Shown piece after piece: positions 6,393 through 6,777 of a DNA stretch of 6,777 bases. The notes beneath the pieces were generated by a model, which was given only the letters and a program-made list of their open reading frames with translations, was not told the origin of the DNA and ran no database searches. Where the stretch lies: assembly GCA_027621335.1 (NCBI GenBank), contig JAQCAN010000140.1:1-6777 (forward strand), read 5' to 3'. The stretch is from Bacteroidota bacterium. GTDB lineage: Bacteria > Bacteroidota > Bacteroidia > Flavobacteriales_D > JABDKJ01. A program made the position numbers and the translations under genes. Every line of letters starts with the position of its first letter. The stretch's first letter is position 1.

Positions 6393-6777
6393 ATGGAACA
6401 ACAATTCGACCTCGCCATTGTCGGAGGAGGTATCGTGGGAGCAGCCACGTTCTACAAGCTTCAAGACAGGTATCCGAACCTGAGTATCGTCCTGATAGAA
6501 AAGGAGTCAAAATTGGCGGCACATCAAACGGGTCACAACTCAGGGGTCATACATTCAGGACTCTATTATAAACCCGGCTCTCTGAAGGCTAGGAATTGTG
6601 TGCAAGGCCGTAAAGAATTAGTGCAATTCTGTAAGACTTATGGAGTAGCTCATGACGTCTGCGGTAAAGTTGTGGTCGCAACCGATCCTAAGGAATTGCC
6701 TTTCATGGATAAGATCTTCGGTATCGGTCAGGAAAATGGCATAGAAGGCCTTGAAAGGATCGATTCAAATCAGGTCA
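6393..6777 (+). CDS. lhgO: L-2-hydroxyglutarate oxidase, N-terminal part
   Basis: The gene runs off the window after 128 codons; the E. coli protein has about 420 residues. LhgO is an FAD-dependent enzyme of the D-amino-acid-oxidase-like fold that oxidises L-2-hydroxyglutarate to 2-oxoglutarate. In E. coli it is linked to the membrane and passes electrons to the respiratory chain. The N-terminal FAD-binding Rossmann motif GGGIVG is at residues 11-16. The family-specific stretch 'HQTGHNSGVIHSGLYYKPGS' at 44-63 is almost identical to the E. coli sequence, and 'CGKVVVAT' at 90-97 also fits. The ATG at 6393 places the Rossmann motif at the expected distance and follows a perfect promoter box. No Shine-Dalgarno sequence is present. 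The substrate-binding half of the protein is not visible. Confidence 0.93.
   Translation, partial: MEQQFDLAIVGGGIVGAATFYKLQDRYPNLSIVLIEKESKLAAHQTGHNSGVIHSGLYYKPGSLKARNCVQGRKELVQFCKTYGVAHDVCGKVVVATDPKELPFMDKIFGIGQENGIEGLERIDSNQV

Noticed and set aside
1..6777. Mobile element, CRISPR array or defence system
   Set aside because: No direct-repeat array, terminal inverted repeats, transposase, integrase or nuclease motifs were found; every long stretch is explained by ordinary chromosomal genes.

Overview
The window looks like a chromosomal segment of a Bacteroidota bacterium, most likely Flavobacteriales-like, although the order is inference. Several signs agree. None of the readable start codons has a Shine-Dalgarno sequence. 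A perfect TAnnTTTG promoter box (the -7 element of Bacteroidota) precedes the last gene. Both secreted proteins have signal peptides with glutamine just after the likely cleavage site. Both also start with the NLVPNPSFE-type domain common in secreted proteins of this phylum. I see no mobile element, tRNA, rRNA, CRISPR array or integration scar.

Layout: positions 1-917 hold the end of the ribosomal protein operon rpsF-rpsR-rplI (bS6, bS18, bL9) on the + strand. It is closed by a strong rho-independent terminator at 939-972. Convergent to it, on the - strand (989-2227), lies a lone MacB/FtsX-type ABC transporter permease with no ATPase gene beside it. A 301-base divergent intergenic region (2228-2528) follows, carrying AT-rich palindromes and candidate promoter sequences. 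Next on the + strand come two tandem, co-linear paralogs of 389 residues each (2529-3698 and 3714-4883). Both are secreted proteins with an N-terminal NLVPNPSFE-type domain and a C-terminal OmpA-like peptidoglycan-binding domain. A UMF1/Atg22-like major facilitator transporter (4918-6333) follows after 34 bases and may share their transcript. Last is the 5' end of lhgO, an FAD-dependent L-2-hydroxyglutarate oxidase (6393 to the window edge), with its own promoter.

Functionally the window is mostly housekeeping and cell-envelope genes. The ribosomal genes form a known unit. The OmpA-like pair probably acts in the periplasm or at the outer membrane. Its members have diverged: the downstream copy keeps a textbook peptidoglycan-binding motif, while the upstream copy has a five-residue insertion between the two ligand-binding residues and has lost several other conserved positions. 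This pair is the most interesting part of the window. I do not see convincing evidence for a wholly new multi-gene system.
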